Assembly (NCBI GenBank): GCA_016704345.1
Contig: JADJAH010000019.1
Location: forward strand, 1-64,000
Reading direction: 5' to 3'
Source: Ignavibacteria bacterium
GTDB taxonomy: Bacteria > Bacteroidota > Ignavibacteria > Tepidaquicellales > Tepidaquicellaceae
DNA length: 64,000 nt
A model generated the notes under the pieces. It was not told the origin of the DNA, made no database searches, and was given only the letters and a program-made list of their open reading frames with translations. Below are positions 25,022 through 35,119 of the stretch, in pieces. The position numbers were made by a program, and so were the translations under genes. Every line of letters begins with the position of its first letter. Position 1 is the first letter of the stretch.

Positions 25022-27781
25022 ATGAGGTTCTATAAAAGTATCTTGCAAAATAATAATTACAAAAAATTGAAATCCGGAGAAATAAGAGACTCCTTCCTTA
25101 AATTCTTTGAAGGAAAGGGACATAAGATTGTGCCGTCGTCACCGGTAGTGCCGTATGATGACCCGACATTGTTGTTCACTAATGCCGGAATGAACCAGTT
25201 CAAAGACGTTTTCTTAGGAAGAGGAACAAGAGAATATTCAAGAGCAACAGATACTCAGAAGTGCATCAGGGCAGGCGGCAAGCACAACGACCTCGAAGAA
25301 GTTGGCATGGACGGTTTTCATCATACGTTCTTTGAAATGCTTGGCAACTGGTCATTTGGAGATTATTACAAAGATGAAGCTATTGTGTGGGCTTGGGAAC
25401 TTCTTACGGACATCTGGAAACTGCCTAAGGACAAACTTTGGGCATCAGTATTTGAAACGGATGACGAGGCTTTTGAGATATGGAAGACAAAGACAGACAT
25501 AAATCCCAATCACATTCTTCGCTTTGGTGAGAAGGACAATTTCTGGGAAATGGGCGATACCGGACCTTGCGGTCCTTGTTCTGAAATTCACATTGATCTT
25601 ACCAAAGATGGTTGCAGACCGGAAGACATTAATGCCGGACTCGAAGAAGTAATAGAAATCTGGAATCTTGTCTTTATTCAGTATAACAGAAAGAAGGACG
25701 GAGAACTTGAACTGCTTCCCAAGAAGCATGTTGATACCGGGATGGGATTCGAAAGAGTTGTTAGAGTGCTTCAGAATAAGAAATCGAACTATGAGACTGA
25801 TATATTTTTTCCGTTGATTGAAAAAATATCTTCAATTACAGGTAAGCAGTACGAAGGCGAGAATGTGTCTTCCATGAATGCAATCGCCGATCACATAAGA
25901 GCTCTGTCCTTTGCCATAGCTGACGGTGCAGTTCCTTCAAATGAAGGGAGAGGATATGTGCTGAGAAGAATTCTTCGCAGAGCTTCACGCCTGGCACGCA
26001 AACTGGATTACAACAATCCGATACTCTTTTCTTTGGTAGATACTCTCTCCGAAAATTTCGGTGATGTGTTTCCTGAACTAATTCAGAAGAAGGATTTCGT
26101 GAAAGAGATAGTAAAGGCAGAGGAAGAAAATTTTCACAAGACTCTTGACCGGGGCATAATCCTTTTCAATGAAGTTTGCAGTACACTCAAAGACACAAAA
26201 ATATTTCCCGGCTCGGAAGCATTCAAACTATATGACACATTCGGCTTCCCGCTTGACTTAACAGAAGTAATGGCAAGAGAAAGCGGATTCAAAGTCGATA
26301 CGCTGAAGTTTGAAGAAGAGATGGAGAAGCAGAAGGCCCGAGCAAAGAGCGCAAGGAAAGAACATTCTTCTGAAGTTGATTTTACTCATACAAATCTCAA
26401 AGGAAAAGATGATGTAGTTTATGATCCGTACAATGCAACCGAAGATGGTATTAAGGCAGTAGTTCTTGATGCGCAATCCTCTTCCAACGAAGGTGAGATA
26501 GTAGTATCCATCAATAAGAATCCTTTCTATTCAGAGTCAGGCGGACAGATAAGCGATGTTGGTAAGATTGTTACACATTCAGGTTCCGCGCTTTCCGTGA
26601 TCAACTCGGGGAAAAACTATGTGATAGTAAAAGGAGACAAGAGTCTGCTGAATGAAGGCTCTGAAATAATTGCAAAAGTTGATATGCAAAGACGCGATGC
26701 AATTGAGAGAAATCACACAGCAACACACCTTGTGCATGAGGCATTGAGACGGGTTTTAGGTAGCCATGTTAAGCAGGTAGGTTCATTAGTTTCTGATGAG
26801 TATCTGAGATTTGACTTCCCTCATTTTCATAAACTGGAAAGTGCACAGATAAAAGATATTGAAGAAATTGTAAATGGAAAAATTGAAGAGAAGATTGCAG
26901 TTCAAACTCTTGAAGATATTCCAATAGAAGAAGCAAATAAAATTCCGAATGTGAAGCAATTGTTCGGAGAAAAATATGGCTCAAAGGTCCGTGTGGTAAT
27001 AGTAGATGAGAACTTCAGCGCAGAGTTTTGCGGTGGAACTCATGTGCAAAGTTCAGAAAAAATAGGATTGTTTAAGATCACTAAAGAAGAAAGCATAGCC
27101 GCAGGAACAAGGAGAATTTTTGCAAGAACGGGCAAAGGAATATTCACGTTTCTTTCGGAAAAGATAAGAGAGACTGAGAAGGTCATTTCGGAATTGCCGG
27201 AAAAATATACAGGAAACGTTTCTGCGATCATACCGGGATTTACAGAACTCTTGAAGTCATCTGACCCCAATGATCTCCTGCTTGTAAAGACGCTTCTAAA
27301 AACGCAGGAGAAGACTTCGATGAATGCGCACGAAGCTCGAGAGAAATATTTAGAAGATAAGAAACTACTCGAGAAACAAATGCTTTCACTGGGAATTGAG
27401 AAGATCAGGGAAGACATTGACAATTTGATTACATCTTCTCCAAAGGTTGCTGATTCTTTAGTTGTTACCGGAAGGCTTCATCTTCCGAAGGGTTCCGGTA
27501 TTAAGGAAGCTGGCGAAGAACTTCGTAAGAAGCTTACAAGAGGTGCAGCGCTGGTAGCAGCAATTAGCGATGAGAAGTTCAATCTTATCTGTGCGGTAAG
27601 TGATGATCTTGTGAAGTCCAAAGATCTCAACGCCGGGCAACTTGTTTCTGATGCGGCACGCGAACTCGGCGGAGGAGGAGGAGGCAGACCAAATCTTGCC
27701 ACAGCAGGAGCAAAAGACATTTCTAAACTCGATTCAGTCCTTCTTGATTTCAGCGACAGAATCAAAAAACTTCTGACATAA
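25022..27781 (+). CDS. alaS: Alanyl-tRNA synthetase
   Basis: A protein of 919 residues, slightly longer than usual because of about 16 extra N-terminal residues before 'LKSGEIRDSFLKFFEGKGH'; a TTG at 25067 could be the true start. Class II catalytic motifs are present ('TNAGMNQFKDVFLG', 'DLEEVGMDGFHHTFFEMLGNW', 'GRGYVLRRILRRA'). The editing domain zinc motif follows ('NHTATHLVHEAL', 'FCGGTHV'), then the C-terminal DHHA1 domain with Gly-rich 'GGGGGGRPNLATAG'. It charges tRNA-Ala and clears mischarged Ser/Gly. It is the first gene of an operon: the next gene starts one base after its stop. Confidence 0.97.
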   Translation: MRFYKSILQNNNYKKLKSGEIRDSFLKFFEGKGHKIVPSSPVVPYDDPTLLFTNAGMNQFKDVFLGRGTREYSRATDTQKCIRAGGKHNDLEEVGMDGFHHTFFEMLGNWSFGDYYKDEAIVWAWELLTDIWKLPKDKLWASVFETDDEAFEIWKTKTDINPNHILRFGEKDNFWEMGDTGPCGPCSEIHIDLTKDGCRPEDINAGLEEVIEIWNLVFIQYNRKKDGELELLPKKHVDTGMGFERVVRVLQNKKSNYETDIFFPLIEKISSITGKQYEGENVSSMNAIADHIRALSFAIADGAVPSNEGRGYVLRRILRRASRLARKLDYNNPILFSLVDTLSENFGDVFPELIQKKDFVKEIVKAEEENFHKTLDRGIILFNEVCSTLKDTKIFPGSEAFKLYDTFGFPLDLTEVMARESGFKVDTLKFEEEMEKQKARAKSARKEHSSEVDFTHTNLKGKDDVVYDPYNATEDGIKAVVLDAQSSSNEGEIVVSINKNPFYSESGGQISDVGKIVTHSGSALSVINSGKNYVIVKGDKSLLNEGSEIIAKVDMQRRDAIERNHTATHLVHEALRRVLGSHVKQVGSLVSDEYLRFDFPHFHKLESAQIKDIEEIVNGKIEEKIAVQTLEDIPIEEANKIPNVKQLFGEKYGSKVRVVIVDENFSAEFCGGTHVQSSEKIGLFKITKEESIAAGTRRIFARTGKGIFTFLSEKIRETEKVISELPEKYTGNVSAIIPGFTELLKSSDPNDLLLVKTLLKTQEKTSMNAHEAREKYLEDKKLLEKQMLSLGIEKIREDIDNLITSSPKVADSLVVTGRLHLPKGSGIKEAGEELRKKLTRGAALVAAISDEKFNLICAVSDDLVKSKDLNAGQLVSDAARELGGGGGGRPNLATAGAKDISKLDSVLLDFSDRIKKLLT

Positions 27782-27782
27782 T

Positions 27783-28793
27783 TTGAAAGTCATCATACCT
27801 GTTGCAGGATTCGGCACAAGGCTCAGGCCGCATACACTTACAAAGCCAAAAGTTCTTCTGAATGTTGGCGGCAAACCGATGATACATTACATCGTTGAGC
27901 AACTTCTAAGAGACAAGCTTGCAACTTCAATAGTAATGGTTACCGGATTCTTGGGAGACATGATAAAAGAATATCTTGACAGCACATTCAAATTCAATTT
28001 TACGTACGTCACTCAGGATGAACCCAAGGGACTTGGGCATGCAATATATTGTGCCAAAGAATCCTTTTCGAAAAACGATGAGACTCTTATAATTCTCGGT
28101 GATACGTTATTTGATGTAGATCTAAAGAAACTAATCCATAATAAGCATTCAGTTATTGGAGTGAAGCAAGTTGATGATCCGAGAAGATTCGGTGTGGTTG
28201 AGAAGAACAAAGCAGGCATGATAACAAGATTCGTAGAAAAACCTGCTACACCAAAAGTATCAAAATCAAATGAAGCGATAGTTGGACTTTATTATCTGAA
28301 GAATTCAGATTTGCTATTCGAATCTCTTGAACATGTAATGGATAACAATATTACAGTAAAAGGTGAGTTTCAACTGACTGACGCATTGGAGCATATGTTA
28401 AGCAAAAAAGAACAGATGACAACTTATTATGTTGACGGTTGGCTGGATTGCGGAAAGCCGGAGACATTGCTGGAAACTAACAGATACATTCTGTCAAAGA
28501 GAAAGAAGTCAAACATAAAGGCTCTCGATTCAAGCATCATTCACCCGGTTCATATCGGAAAGGATGTTGTCATCGAGCGAAGTGTTATCGGCCCGAATGC
28601 AACTATCAATGATGGTTGCAAAATTGTTAACAGCATTATTGAGGATTCTATAATTGAAAAGAACTCTCACATCGAAAATTCAGTGTTAAGCGAATCTATT
28701 ATCGGGGAATCTGTGACTGTTAAGAATCAAATTCACAATCTTAATATTGGAAGCAATTCAGAAATCAAAGGAGGACACCATGTCAGTAAATGA
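27783..28793 (+). CDS. NDP-sugar nucleotidyltransferase with left-handed beta-helix tail
   Basis: A protein of 336 residues. The N-terminal signature 'GFGTRLRPHTLTKPKVLLNVGG' type motif (GxGTRLRP then PK) marks a sugar-1-phosphate nucleotidyltransferase of the RfbA/GlmU/GalU superfamily; 'LGDTLFDVD' is the metal-binding Asp region. The C-terminal 90 residues are hexapeptide repeats ('VIERSVIGPNATINDGCKIV', 'IENSVLSESIIGESVTV') of a left-handed beta-helix. It makes an activated sugar for cell-surface glycans; thymidylyl- versus other specificity cannot be told. It starts with TTG one base after alaS, consistent with translational coupling, and its end overlaps the next gene by 14 bases. Confidence 0.85.
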   Translation: MKVIIPVAGFGTRLRPHTLTKPKVLLNVGGKPMIHYIVEQLLRDKLATSIVMVTGFLGDMIKEYLDSTFKFNFTYVTQDEPKGLGHAIYCAKESFSKNDETLIILGDTLFDVDLKKLIHNKHSVIGVKQVDDPRRFGVVEKNKAGMITRFVEKPATPKVSKSNEAIVGLYYLKNSDLLFESLEHVMDNNITVKGEFQLTDALEHMLSKKEQMTTYYVDGWLDCGKPETLLETNRYILSKRKKSNIKALDSSIIHPVHIGKDVVIERSVIGPNATINDGCKIVNSIIEDSIIEKNSHIENSVLSESIIGESVTVKNQIHNLNIGSNSEIKGGHHVSK

Positions 28794-30402
28794 GAATCAA
28801 TTGTTCAGCGAATTCGCAAGGGAAATTTTCTTGACGGATCTTGAACTGGATCCGCAAAGAGGAACATATCTTGGACTGCATGAATATGACGGCAGAGTAC
28901 CGGAAGTCTCCGAAGCCAACTACATTAAACAGGCTCAAGTTTACAGAGATTTTTTGAACCGACTGAAGTCAATCAACAGGAACGAACTTTCTGATGTGAA
29001 TAAATATGATTACGACATAGCAGAATGGGGACTAAGCTCATCTTTGTTCAATCTTGAAGAAATGAAATCGCACAAACTGAATCCAATGACATACGCGTTC
29101 ATGTTTGGTGAACTTCACAATTACATCAGCCGCGACTATGCACCGTTTGAAGAAAGAATTGAATCAATTATCAAGATCATTTCTAAGATTCCGGAATCTC
29201 TTGCAAGCGCCGAAAAAATGCTGGAAAGCAAATTGCCTAAAGTACATTGCGACTTTGCAATTTCATTTTCTAAGGGTTATGAAGATTTTTTCAATGGAGA
29301 ATTACTTAAACTCATAGAAGAAAAAGTAACTTCAAAAGAGCTGATAGAAAAGTATAAAGAAAAAAGTGTTGAAGCAGTTGAGGCGTTTGGCAAGTATATA
29401 AAGTTTCTGGAGAATGCATCAGACGAAGAATGTAAGAGCTATATTCTGGGCAAGGAGAAGTTTGCTAAAATGCTTAGCCTGACGGAGCATATAGAAATAC
29501 CCTTAGACGAGTTGAAGAAGATGGGAATGGACGAGCTTAAGAGACTTCACGATAACATCGAAGCCATAATCGATGAGCACAAACTGGAAGGCGGCATAAA
29601 TGAGATAGAACATGAACATCCAAGCGATGAAACACTTGTTGATGAAACTACCGATACACTTCAGGATCTTATTGACTTCATAAGGAATAAGAATCTTGTA
29701 GACCTTCCTGAAAAACTGAACTGCATAGTTACTGAAATGCCGAGATACATGAACTTCGGTTTTGCGGCAATGGGAACTGCAGGTCCGTTCGAAAAATCTG
29801 ATGAATCATTCTACTACGTTAATCTCCCAGAGAAAGACTGGGACGATGAAAAAAAAGAAGAATGGATGACACAGTTTAATTATCCAACACTCAAACTGAT
29901 TTCAATACACGAAGCTTTTCCCGGACATTACACACATTTTCTCAATGCCAACATTCATTCAACGGACTTGTCGAAATTGTTTATGTCTTACTCTTACGTT
30001 GAGGGCTGGGCACACTATACCGAAGAGATGATGATTGAACAAGGATACGGAAAGGATGATTACAAAACAGAAATAGGAATGTATATTGAAGCGCTGATCA
30101 GATGTTGCAGATTCATCGTGGCAATCGGCATTCACTGTGAAGGCATGACTATAGACGAGGCAAAAGATTTTTTCCTGAAGAATGCCTATATGGCAGAAGT
30201 AACTGCAGAGCAGGAAGCCAAACGCGGGGCATTTGACCCGGGTTATCTCAACTATACTCTTGGAAAGATATTGCTTAAGGAATTCAAGTTGAAATACTTT
30301 TCAAAATTCGGTACAACAAAGACTCTGAAAGACTTTCACGATTCAATCGTGTCACTTGGCGCACCTACATACAGAATTGCAGAAAGCTTGATTCTCAATT
30401 AA
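28780..30402 (+). CDS. DUF885 family metallopeptidase-like protein
   Basis: About 540 residues, cytoplasmic. The conserved DUF885 core is 'ISIHEAFPGHYTHF' (HExxxGH metal site) with 'SYVEGWAHYTEEMM' (Glu ligand region) downstream and 'EVTAEQEAKRGAFDPGYLNYTLGK' type helix near the C-terminus. Members are thought to be zinc carboxypeptidase-like enzymes. The frame opens at 28747, but an ideal ribosome site (AAAGGAGG, 28767-28774) lies 5 bases before the ATG at 28780, so that start is chosen; it overlaps the upstream gene's end. It is the third gene of the alaS operon, and its stop lies 12 bases from the convergent BatA gene. Confidence 0.85.
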   Translation: MSVNENQLFSEFAREIFLTDLELDPQRGTYLGLHEYDGRVPEVSEANYIKQAQVYRDFLNRLKSINRNELSDVNKYDYDIAEWGLSSSLFNLEEMKSHKLNPMTYAFMFGELHNYISRDYAPFEERIESIIKIISKIPESLASAEKMLESKLPKVHCDFAISFSKGYEDFFNGELLKLIEEKVTSKELIEKYKEKSVEAVEAFGKYIKFLENASDEECKSYILGKEKFAKMLSLTEHIEIPLDELKKMGMDELKRLHDNIEAIIDEHKLEGGINEIEHEHPSDETLVDETTDTLQDLIDFIRNKNLVDLPEKLNCIVTEMPRYMNFGFAAMGTAGPFEKSDESFYYVNLPEKDWDDEKKEEWMTQFNYPTLKLISIHEAFPGHYTHFLNANIHSTDLSKLFMSYSYVEGWAHYTEEMMIEQGYGKDDYKTEIGMYIEALIRCCRFIVAIGIHCEGMTIDEAKDFFLKNAYMAEVTAEQEAKRGAFDPGYLNYTLGKILLKEFKLKYFSKFGTTKTLKDFHDSIVSLGAPTYRIAESLILN

Positions 30403-30414
30403 GACAGAATCTGA

Positions 30415-32547
30415 TCACTCCCCTTTCTCAAGTTTGCGCGAAAGAAATTTCTCTGCAGCAAGCATTAACAGAGCAAGAATGAGAAAGTATTTCCAGAGTT
30501 GTGAGCCCTGCTTGGATGTAGCATAAGAAGATCTGATATCATCCCATGATGTGTAAAATACATTTGAGAATCCTTTACCGGAAAAATATTCCCTTGCTTC
30601 CTTTTCCGGAATAACTCTCAAATCGCTTTCTATCGGATTTGGATTCAGCGCAAAAAGAAATTCGTTTCCGGATGAATCACTTGCTTTGTATATGCCTGCA
30701 ATACTTGTTGCTCCGGAATATGGCAATATGAAATACTTTTCTTTGCCGTCACTAAAACTAACGTTCATTGAATCGAGCTGGCCTACCGGATTCAGAATTG
30801 ACTTAACGTTATTCAGCCCGATTGTTCTCACAATATTCCTTGAGCCAACATAATACTGATCTTCAGAAGGAATATTTCCGGAAAGATAATTCACAGCACG
30901 CACAAGTATGGGTACGAATATACTTTTCGAAGGAAAATCACCTGAAGCTTGAGTCAATGAAATTGACGAGAACAAGATCTTTCCCTTCCCCTGCCGAATC
31001 TCACTGATCATAGGATCATTGTTATCGAGAAGTATAATGCCTTTCCCGGTTTCAGACAGAAGCGTCTTGTAATATTGCCTGATCTTTGGTGATTCAATAA
31101 TACCAGAACCGGTGGTAATGCTCAATGATCTGTTTCTGAAAATCCCGCTTAAGAGAGGATGGTCGAAATCAATTTTTCCGAAATTTTTTGTTTCTTGCTC
31201 CTCCAAAATTACTTTATTTCCTAAGCGCAATCCGCCGGCTCTCGATAATAATTTGTCATTGATCGATTCCACATTCATGTTGTCGCCGGGGAAGATCAAA
31301 ATTCCTCCGCCATTTGAAACGTAATCATTCAGAAGCTTTGCTTCATTGTCAGATAAATCAATTAATCCGGAAATGATCAGTACGTCTTTATCTATAACAG
31401 ACTCATCAATTGCCTGAGATCTCAAAATTTCATAAAATCTTTTGGAATCCTCTCCGCTGTTCCCTGCCAACTGTTCCGCAGTTTCTAATGCTATTTCTGT
31501 AAAACCGGCTCCTCCTGATTGTTCACCAATGAGTGCAACTTTTATACCTGAGGGAACAACTGACACAAAGTATGCCTTGTTATCCTGAATCAATTGATCA
31601 TCTTCCATGCTTCCTTTTTCAAGTATGAACTCACAACTGAAACTGCCTGACTTAGCTATTCTGAATGATTGATCAACTGACTGTTTCTCGAAAGAGCCTA
31701 CGTCGGCAAAACTTTCGCCTGTATAAGATCCATCAACCATAAGTCTGACACTCTTGCTCTTCTGGGAATAAGGAGAGATATTATTCATTCTTACTCTCGC
31801 CTTTGCATCCATTCCGGAAGCAGCCATCCCCGAAGCAATACCGGCGCTATCTAAAGAAATATTGTACAATTCATCGTCGCCCGAATTGACGAGATATACG
31901 CTGAAATCAACTTCGCTTTCATTTTTAACATATTTACTGACATCATCAAAGTTGTTCATCTGAAAGTCGGATATAACAAACAGGTCACGCACAGTGTACG
32001 ATGAGTTTGCAAAAAGCAGAGATGCGTTTATGATACCTTCATTTATGCTGAATGGTTTTAGAGATATTACGGCGCTGTCAATACGTGAGTTAATACTCAC
32101 CTGGTCTGAAGAAATCAATTGAGCGGTTTCATTTCCAAGATCTGAAGAGAGTAAAAAATATATTTCATCATCCGCGTCCAATGAAGCTACAACATCTTTC
32201 GCCGCAGTTTTTGCATTTTTGAAGATCCTGTTGTCTTCAGCGCTCATGCTGAATGAATTGTCGAGAATAACAACCGCAGATGACTTGCCCGCATAGTTGC
32301 CGGAAGAGCTCTTTAATACCGGATCTGCGAATGCAAGTACAAGAAAGATTATTGTCATAATTCTCAGAGCAAGAAGAAGAAGTTGTCTGAGCTTGATCCT
32401 TTTCATCTTGGACTTCTGCAATTCCTTTAAAAATCTGAGAGTACTGAATTCCACTTTCCTGACCTTGCTTAGATTCAGCAGGTGGATGATAATTGGAATA
32501 GTTATTGCGAGAAGCCCGGTAAGTATCAGAGGATTTAGAAAAGTCAT
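30415..32547 (-). CDS. BatA-type membrane protein with VWA-like domain
   Basis: A protein of 710 residues starting MTFLNPLILTGLLAITIPIIIHLL, the typical aerotolerance-regulator (BatA) N-terminus. A conserved 'LSKVRKVEFSTLRFLKELQ' cytoplasmic stretch and a second membrane helix follow, then a VWA-like region beginning 'VVILDNSFSMSAED' (a MIDAS DxSxS site). Further on are a glutamine-amidotransferase-like segment and a C-terminal membrane helix ('LWKYFLILALLMLAAEKFLSRKL'). Such proteins usually lie in a bat/moxR operon, but no moxR or VWA partner is next to it here. The frame opens at 32580; the ATG at 32547 fits the family. Envelope-stress-related role is known for the family only. Confidence 0.8.
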   Translation of the reverse strand: MTFLNPLILTGLLAITIPIIIHLLNLSKVRKVEFSTLRFLKELQKSKMKRIKLRQLLLLALRIMTIIFLVLAFADPVLKSSSGNYAGKSSAVVILDNSFSMSAEDNRIFKNAKTAAKDVVASLDADDEIYFLLSSDLGNETAQLISSDQVSINSRIDSAVISLKPFSINEGIINASLLFANSSYTVRDLFVISDFQMNNFDDVSKYVKNESEVDFSVYLVNSGDDELYNISLDSAGIASGMAASGMDAKARVRMNNISPYSQKSKSVRLMVDGSYTGESFADVGSFEKQSVDQSFRIAKSGSFSCEFILEKGSMEDDQLIQDNKAYFVSVVPSGIKVALIGEQSGGAGFTEIALETAEQLAGNSGEDSKRFYEILRSQAIDESVIDKDVLIISGLIDLSDNEAKLLNDYVSNGGGILIFPGDNMNVESINDKLLSRAGGLRLGNKVILEEQETKNFGKIDFDHPLLSGIFRNRSLSITTGSGIIESPKIRQYYKTLLSETGKGIILLDNNDPMISEIRQGKGKILFSSISLTQASGDFPSKSIFVPILVRAVNYLSGNIPSEDQYYVGSRNIVRTIGLNNVKSILNPVGQLDSMNVSFSDGKEKYFILPYSGATSIAGIYKASDSSGNEFLFALNPNPIESDLRVIPEKEAREYFSGKGFSNVFYTSWDDIRSSYATSKQGSQLWKYFLILALLMLAAEKFLSRKLEKGE

Positions 32548-32732
32548 CTTAATTTTAAATGCTGCATCTGCAATTAACACAATCTCACATGCATATTTTC
32601 AGAAGGTAGGGTCACTACTGAATTTGACTATGTGAGCAACAAAAATCATTGCCGTCCAAGACATTTTTCAACAACGAAAATTATATCGAATTTAAGCTGG
32701 ATCATTAGGTTTCCTTCGATTCGGAAAAACAA

Positions 32733-32886
32733 CCCGCCTTCGTATAATTGCCGTTAAAAAAATTGTGAGCAATGGCGTAGCAAGAATTTCTGTTTGACGA
32801 AGCCCGACAGCGATCTTCTGTCGGGCGAGGAGTTAAATTCTTGCAGCCATTGCGAGCAATTTTTAGGCAATTATACGGCAGCGGGC
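32733..32886. repeat. Long imperfect palindromic element
   Basis: Nested inverted segments pair across about 150 bases: cgtataattgcc / ggcaattatacg, aattgtgagcaatggc / gccattgcgagcaatt, gcaagaattt / aaattcttgc, and cgaagcccgacag / ctgtcgggcgag around a 7-base loop near 32812. The element lies between divergent genes. It resembles dispersed intergenic hairpin or MITE-like elements of Bacteroidota. The frame at 32705-32953 is an artefact of this element. Confidence 0.8.
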
Positions 32887-32902
32887 GACTTTTCTTTGCC
32901 AA

Positions 32903-32930
32903 GCTTTCTTTTGGTCGTTCAAAAGAAAGC
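32903..32930. repeat. Perfect small inverted repeat beside the palindromic element
   Basis: gctttcttttg / caaaagaaagc, 11-bp perfect arms with a 6-base loop, immediately right of the large palindrome. It may be part of the same element or a separate regulatory hairpin before thiN. Confidence 0.7.
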
Positions 32931-33073
32931 GGAAATGATTTTATTCTCTGCAAGTGGTTCGGATTAATTGCATTATAAGTAAAACGTTTTGGACGGATGT
33001 GAACAAAAATCTAAATTCTACATAGTTTTATCTATAATTTTTGAATTATAATAGTAATATTCATCGAAACATT

Positions 33074-33706
33074 ATGTTAGCTGCAATATTTCTTAACGGC
33101 AGTCATCCTTCAGTTAAAATTGTAAAGAAGCTCTTAAAGGAACATTGCCATATAGTTGCCGCAGACGGTGGGGCCAATTATCTGCATTCAAAGAAGATCA
33201 TTCCTGATGTAATAATTGGAGATATGGATTCATTGAGCAATCAAGCATCTGAATATTTTAGGAAGAAGGATGTCAAGACCATCAAAATCAAGGAACAGGA
33301 AACCACAGATTTTGAGAAAAGTCTGAACTATTGCAGGTCTGCAGGATTCAATGAAGTGAATGTTCTCGGAGCAACAAGCAACAGACCCGATCATACTATG
33401 AATAATTTCAGTGTCATGAAAAGATTCAGAAATTATTTTGATGTGAAGATATTTACTGATGAGTATGAAATTTTTTATGCAGCGAAGAAAGTCGGGTTTA
33501 AATACAGGAAGAATGAAACTTTGTCTATGATGGCAATGCCAAAGGCAGTGGGAGTCAGCACAAAGGGTCTCAAGTACAAGCTCAATGAGGAAACTCTTGA
33601 GTTTGGCATAAGAGAAGGATCATTGAACGAATCAGTTTCACAAAAAATCACAATTAGTTACAAAAGCGGAACACTACTCATATTCAGAAAGCATTTCATA
33701 AATTGA
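33074..33706 (+). CDS. Thiamine pyrophosphokinase
   Basis: A protein of 210 residues with the TPK motifs 'VAADGGANYL', 'DVIIGDMDSL', 'TDFEKSLNYC' and 'RPDHTMNNF'. It transfers pyrophosphate from ATP to thiamine to give thiamine diphosphate. The Asp residues of GDMDS and TDFEK bind metal and ATP in the family. The frame opens with a TTG at 33041, but ATG 33074 (MLAAIFLNGS) fits the family start. It is the first gene of a tight operon with a sodium/solute symporter, whose ATG overlaps nothing but directly abuts this stop (tga-atg). A thiN-type symbol would fit; no TPP riboswitch was seen upstream. Confidence 0.88.
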   Translation: MLAAIFLNGSHPSVKIVKKLLKEHCHIVAADGGANYLHSKKIIPDVIIGDMDSLSNQASEYFRKKDVKTIKIKEQETTDFEKSLNYCRSAGFNEVNVLGATSNRPDHTMNNFSVMKRFRNYFDVKIFTDEYEIFYAAKKVGFKYRKNETLSMMAMPKAVGVSTKGLKYKLNEETLEFGIREGSLNESVSQKITISYKSGTLLIFRKHFIN

Positions 33707-35119
33707 ATGGATAAATTTCGAGTCGCACTCTCTACAAACGATTATCTGATAATCATTGCCTATTTTGTTTCCGTTCTTGTGATCGGATTTAAGACAAAGA
33801 CGGAATCTAATTCAATTAAAGATTATCTCGTTGCAGGCCGGTCGCTGACGTTGCCGGCATTTGTTGCTTCTCTTGTCTCAACTTTTTATGGCGGCGTTCT
33901 AGGCATAGGTGAATTCACATATCGCTTCGGACTCGCCGGTTGGTTTCTATACGCTTTTCCGTATTACATTTTCGTCATTCTATTTGCTTTGTATCTGTCT
34001 GATAGAGTAAGGAAAGCACATCTGTACACAATTCCCGACAAGCTCAATCGCGTGTATGGAAAAAAAGTCGGAATACTCGGAGGCTTCTTTGTATTTCTAA
34101 TGTCAACGCCTGCGCCTTATCTCTTTATTATGGGGATTCTGATCAGTCTTGTCTTCAGTGTTAAGCTTTTAACTGCAATGGTATTTGCACTTTTGGTATC
34201 GGTCTTATATCTGATCAAAGGAGGTCTGAGAGCCGATGTGCGAGTCAACATGTTTGAATTTGTAATGATGTTTGTCGGGTTTGGAATAATTCTTCCTTTC
34301 TGCTTCAACACACTAGGCGGCTTTGAGTATCTTGATTCGAGGCTTCCTGAAGCAGACCTGAGTCTTCTAGGCAACTCAACCCTGCAGTATTTTCTTGTTT
34401 GGTTCTTCCTTGGGTCATGGGTTCTTGTTGATCCGTCATTCCATCAGAGATGCTATGCTGCAAAAAGAAAATCCACACCCAAGATCGGAATTCTTATTTC
34501 ATTAGGATTCTGGATCCTGTTTGATTTCTTGACCACAACAGCCGGCCTATATTCCAAGGCTTTTTTCCTTAACGATCTTAAAGATCCAATTCTTTCCTTT
34601 CCGGCAATTGCAGAAAAAGTCTTGCCACCCATAGCAAAGGGAGTGTTTTATGTTGGGATGATTGCAACAGTAATGTCATCACTTCATTCTTACATATTCA
34701 TCTCTGCAACGACGTTCGGCAGAGATATATTGTCAAGGATCAAGAATCAAGACGACTACAACAATACGTTCAATAAGATCGGCTTGTTAATCAGCGCTGT
34801 TCTTTCATTATTTCTAGCTTATACGATTCCTTCAGTAGTAAACATTTGGTACACAGTCGGTACTCTTGTTGTTCCCGCTCTCTTGATCGGAGTTGTGAGC
34901 GCTTATTTTGATAAATTAAGAGTTGAATCAAAATATATTTTCCTTGCTATGATAAGTTCATTCTTTGTTTCTTTGATCTCTTTTGTGTTGGGTTCATTGC
35001 ACAAGGATTCAGTATATCCGCTTGGTCTGGAGCCCATGTATCCGGGATTGATAATTGGAATGATAATTTATTTGTTCGGATATTCACAGAAGTCAAAAAT
35101 GAGAACAGAGCAGGATTGA
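33707..35119 (+). CDS. Sodium/solute symporter family transporter
   Basis: A protein of 470 residues with about 12-13 membrane helices and the SSF pattern: 'DYLVAGRSLTLPAFVASLVST' (sodium-site helix), 'GEFTYRFGLAGWFLYAF', and 'IATVMSSLHSYIFISATTFGRDI' (the conserved Ser pair of the second sodium site). It imports a small organic solute with Na+. Lying directly between thiamine pyrophosphokinase and a patatin-barrel gene in one operon, it might carry thiamine or a precursor, but that is inference; SSF specificity cannot be read from sequence. Its stop overlaps the next start (ttga). Confidence 0.85.
   Translation: MDKFRVALSTNDYLIIIAYFVSVLVIGFKTKTESNSIKDYLVAGRSLTLPAFVASLVSTFYGGVLGIGEFTYRFGLAGWFLYAFPYYIFVILFALYLSDRVRKAHLYTIPDKLNRVYGKKVGILGGFFVFLMSTPAPYLFIMGILISLVFSVKLLTAMVFALLVSVLYLIKGGLRADVRVNMFEFVMMFVGFGIILPFCFNTLGGFEYLDSRLPEADLSLLGNSTLQYFLVWFFLGSWVLVDPSFHQRCYAAKRKSTPKIGILISLGFWILFDFLTTTAGLYSKAFFLNDLKDPILSFPAIAEKVLPPIAKGVFYVGMIATVMSSLHSYIFISATTFGRDILSRIKNQDDYNNTFNKIGLLISAVLSLFLAYTIPSVVNIWYTVGTLVVPALLIGVVSAYFDKLRVESKYIFLAMISSFFVSLISFVLGSLHKDSVYPLGLEPMYPGLIIGMIIYLFGYSQKSKMRTEQD

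Noticed and set aside
32705..32953. Short minus-strand frame in the palindromic region
   Set aside because: It spans the inverted repeat and shows no codon or domain signal.
32930..33073. TPP riboswitch before the thiamine pyrophosphokinase gene
   Set aside because: I could not find the conserved ctgaga core or matching stems in the leader.
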